This document shows, in pieces, positions 14,009-15,541 of a DNA stretch of 15,541 bases. The notes below the pieces were generated by a model. The model made no database searches, had not been told where the DNA came from, and saw nothing but the letters and a program-made list of their open reading frames with translations. The stretch covers positions 1 through 15,541 of the forward strand of contig DPOH01000070.1 in assembly GCA_003539755.1 (NCBI GenBank), in the 5' to 3' direction. The translations under genes and the position numbers were made by a program. Each line of letters begins with the position of its first letter. Positions within the stretch are counted from its first letter, which is position 1. The DNA comes from Clostridium sp. (GTDB lineage Bacteria > Bacillota > Clostridia > Clostridiales > Clostridiaceae).

Positions 14009-14974
14009 TTATTTATTTAACATCTTTGCTGCTTCAAGAGCATGATATGTGATTATAACGTCTGCTCCTGCTCTTTTTATTGATGTTAATATTTCCATGA
14101 TTATTCTTTCTTCATCAATAAGTCCTGCTTTTGCTGCTGCTTTTACCATTGCAAATTCTCCACTTACATTATAAGCAACTAATGGCATATCAAACTTATT
14201 TCTACATTCTCTTATTACATCAAGATATGAAAGTGCTGGTTTAACCATTATCATATCGCAACCTTCTTGTATATCCATTTCTGTTTCTCTTAATGCTTCA
14301 AGTCTGTTTGCTGGGTCCATTTGATAAGTCTTTCTATCTCCAAATTGTGGTGCAGAATCTGCTGCTTCTCTAAATGGTCCATAGAATGCTGAACAGTATT
14401 TAGCAGAATAACTCATTATACTTACATTTTTAAATCCATTTTCATCTAGAGCTTTTCTCATAGAACCAATTCTTCCATCCATCATATCAGAAGGTGCTAC
14501 CATATCTGCTCCTGCTTTTGCATGAGATACTGCTATTTTATCTAAGTATACTAATGTTTCATCATTATCAACCTCATGATCATGAACTATTCCACAATGT
14601 CCATGAGAAGTGTATTCACACATACATACATCAGTTATTACAAGCATATCTGGTCTTAATTCTTTAATCTTTCTTACAGCTTGTTGTACTATTCCGTTAT
14701 CATTATAAGCTTCGCTACCACATTCATCCTTATGGTCTGGTATTCCAAATAAAAGAACTCCTGCAATATTAGCATCATGAACTTCTTCTATAACTTCATG
14801 TAATCTATCTATAGAATAATGATAATTTCCTGGAAGTGAAGAAATTTCATTCTTTATGTTTTCACCTTCAACTACAAATATAGGATATATAAGATCTTTA
14901 GTGTTAACTACAGTTTCTCTTACCATATCTCTTATTGCACTGCTTGCTCTTAATCTTCTTCCTCTTTTTAACAT
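14009..14974 (-). CDS. hemB: Porphobilinogen synthase (5-aminolevulinate dehydratase)
   Basis: Condenses two 5-aminolevulinate molecules to porphobilinogen, the step after HemL. At 321 residues it has the usual length. The zinc-binding cysteines are all present in DVCMCEYTSHGHCG (Cys117, Cys119, Cys127), so this is the zinc-dependent form. The two Schiff-base lysines are Lys192 in MSYSAKY and Lys245 in IMVKPALSYLD. RRLRASSAIRDMVRET at the N-terminus is typical. The start ATG at 14974 has GGAGG 7 bases upstream. hemA, hemC and hemD are not upstream in the window, where a decayed gene lies instead, so hemB probably has its own promoter here. Confidence 0.97.
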   Translation of the reverse strand: MLKRGRRLRASSAIRDMVRETVVNTKDLIYPIFVVEGENIKNEISSLPGNYHYSIDRLHEVIEEVHDANIAGVLLFGIPDHKDECGSEAYNDNGIVQQAVRKIKELRPDMLVITDVCMCEYTSHGHCGIVHDHEVDNDETLVYLDKIAVSHAKAGADMVAPSDMMDGRIGSMRKALDENGFKNVSIMSYSAKYCSAFYGPFREAADSAPQFGDRKTYQMDPANRLEALRETEMDIQEGCDMIMVKPALSYLDVIRECRNKFDMPLVAYNVSGEFAMVKAAAKAGLIDEERIIMEILTSIKRAGADVIITYHALEAAKMLNK

Positions 14975-15044
14975 TTCAATTCCTCCAACTCTATTTTAAT
15001 TTTTTCCAGCAACTATGTATAATAAAAAAATTTTTTACAACTGA

Positions 15045-15075
15045 CACTATAATATATGTTAAATAATTTATAGTG
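15045..15075. repeat. Inverted repeat upstream of hemB
   Basis: CACTATAA (15045-15052) is repeated in inverse at 15068-15075 with a 15-base AT-rich spacer. It lies about 70 bases before hemB and could be an operator, or simply AT-rich symmetry. Confidence 0.35.
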
Positions 15076-15104
15076 AAGAAGCTATAAGATAATAGTTTAC
15101 TCTT

Positions 15105-15118
15105 AACAGATATCTGTT
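15105..15118. promoter_or_regulatory. 14-base perfect palindrome upstream of hemB
   Basis: AACAGATATCTGTT is a fully symmetric sequence about 130 bases before the hemB start, between hemB and the DUF3784-like pseudogene. It has the shape of a dimeric repressor site, but no regulator is identified. The rest of the 235-bp spacer (14975-15209) shows only AT-rich sequence. Confidence 0.3.
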
Positions 15119-15209
15119 TTCATAAAACCATAACTTATTACTCCTCCACTATTAATAATATTAATTCACTTATTAATAAAATTTATTTAATTTACACAGA
15201 TAGTAATAC

Positions 15210-15527
15210 TTATTTTATTTTAAACCTGTTTCCTATATTCCAGTATATGCTTGCAAAAGTAACACAAAATATAATGGCTATTGTTGCAACAATACTAAGC
15301 CATTCAAGATTAAAATACGTTCCTGAAAATGCTACAGCACATAATATATCTACTATATATGTTACATATGATATAAATCTAAGTAATGATTTTTTATCAT
15401 ATTCTTTCTATTGTTCTTCATCCAGCATATTATATTCAGATCTGTGTTATGCACATTTTTCATTATAAAATAATATACCTATTATCGTAAGTGTGAGTAA
15501 TCTAACATTTGATATTATATACTCCAT
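15210..15527 (-). pseudogene. Decayed DUF3784-like small membrane protein gene
   Basis: With ATG at 15527 (GGAGA upstream) one uninterrupted frame of 105 codons runs to TAA at 15212-15210, except for two in-frame stops: TAA at 15449-15447 and TAG at 15410-15408. Read through, it gives a hydrophobic N-terminal helix (MEYIISNVRLLTLTIIGILF), then SEYNMLDEEQ, the second stop, KEYDKKSLLRFISYVTYIVD, another membrane helix, and the end IYWNIGNRFK. The Y-N-x-x-(D/S)-E-E, E-Y-D-K-K and N-x-G-N-R-F-K motifs are those of DUF3784 proteins as I know them. No frameshift is needed; only point changes inactivate it. Function unknown. Confidence 0.65.
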
Positions 15528-15541
15528 ACAACTATCTCCGT

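Noticed and set aside
15247..15468. 73-residue plus-strand protein near the right end
   Set aside because: It is the antisense of the DUF3784-like pseudogene, whose motifs clearly read on the minus strand.

Overview
The window is AT-rich Firmicute DNA, most likely from a Clostridium of the sensu stricto group. The signs are strong AGGAGG-type ribosome binding sites, GTG starts, hairpin-plus-T-run terminators, a DUF3867-type protein (a family I associate with clostridia), a thrC-thrB-ACT-domain operon and a hemB/hemL pair. Species assignment is inference. Nearly all genes lie on the minus strand; the only convincing plus-strand gene is an alpha/beta hydrolase.

Right to left, in the direction of most transcription: a decayed DUF3784-like membrane protein gene with two in-frame stops (15210-15527); hemB (14009-14974) and hemL (12467-13753) for tetrapyrrole synthesis, separated by a 195-bp MITE-like element; a MntA/HepT-type toxin-antitoxin pair (11554-12383) directly behind hemL; a DUF3867 protein (10723-11277); a GNAT acetyltransferase (9895-10443) followed in the same frame by a 5'-truncated methyltransferase remnant (9583-9894); a DMT-family exporter (8515-9429); and an acyltransferase-3 membrane protein (7293-8357), behind which sits a 22-codon C-terminal gene scrap ending at a strong terminator.

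The plus-strand membrane-anchored alpha/beta hydrolase (6162-7136) is divergent from a DUF6414-like protein (4869-5807). Their shared intergenic region holds two tandem copies of a 71-bp repeat that can fold into hairpins. Next comes the threonine operon thrC-thrB-ACT regulator (4561 down to 1748), with a plausible promoter before thrC and a terminator whose stem contains the last stop codon. The left end has a DUF3800-like protein with an unusual N-terminal Asp-to-Asn change and a coiled-coil tail (315-1247), its terminator, and the first 45 codons of another minus-strand gene cut by the window edge.

Functionally this is core biosynthesis (threonine; the ALA-to-porphobilinogen steps) interspersed with accessory genes and visible gene decay: one point-mutated pseudogene, one truncated gene and two or three short coding scraps. 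I see no CRISPR array, tRNA, rRNA, complete insertion sequence or prophage. The signals most worth following are the 71-bp tandem hairpin repeat, the DUF3800-like/coiled-coil protein, the MntA/HepT module and the MITE-like element between hemB and hemL.
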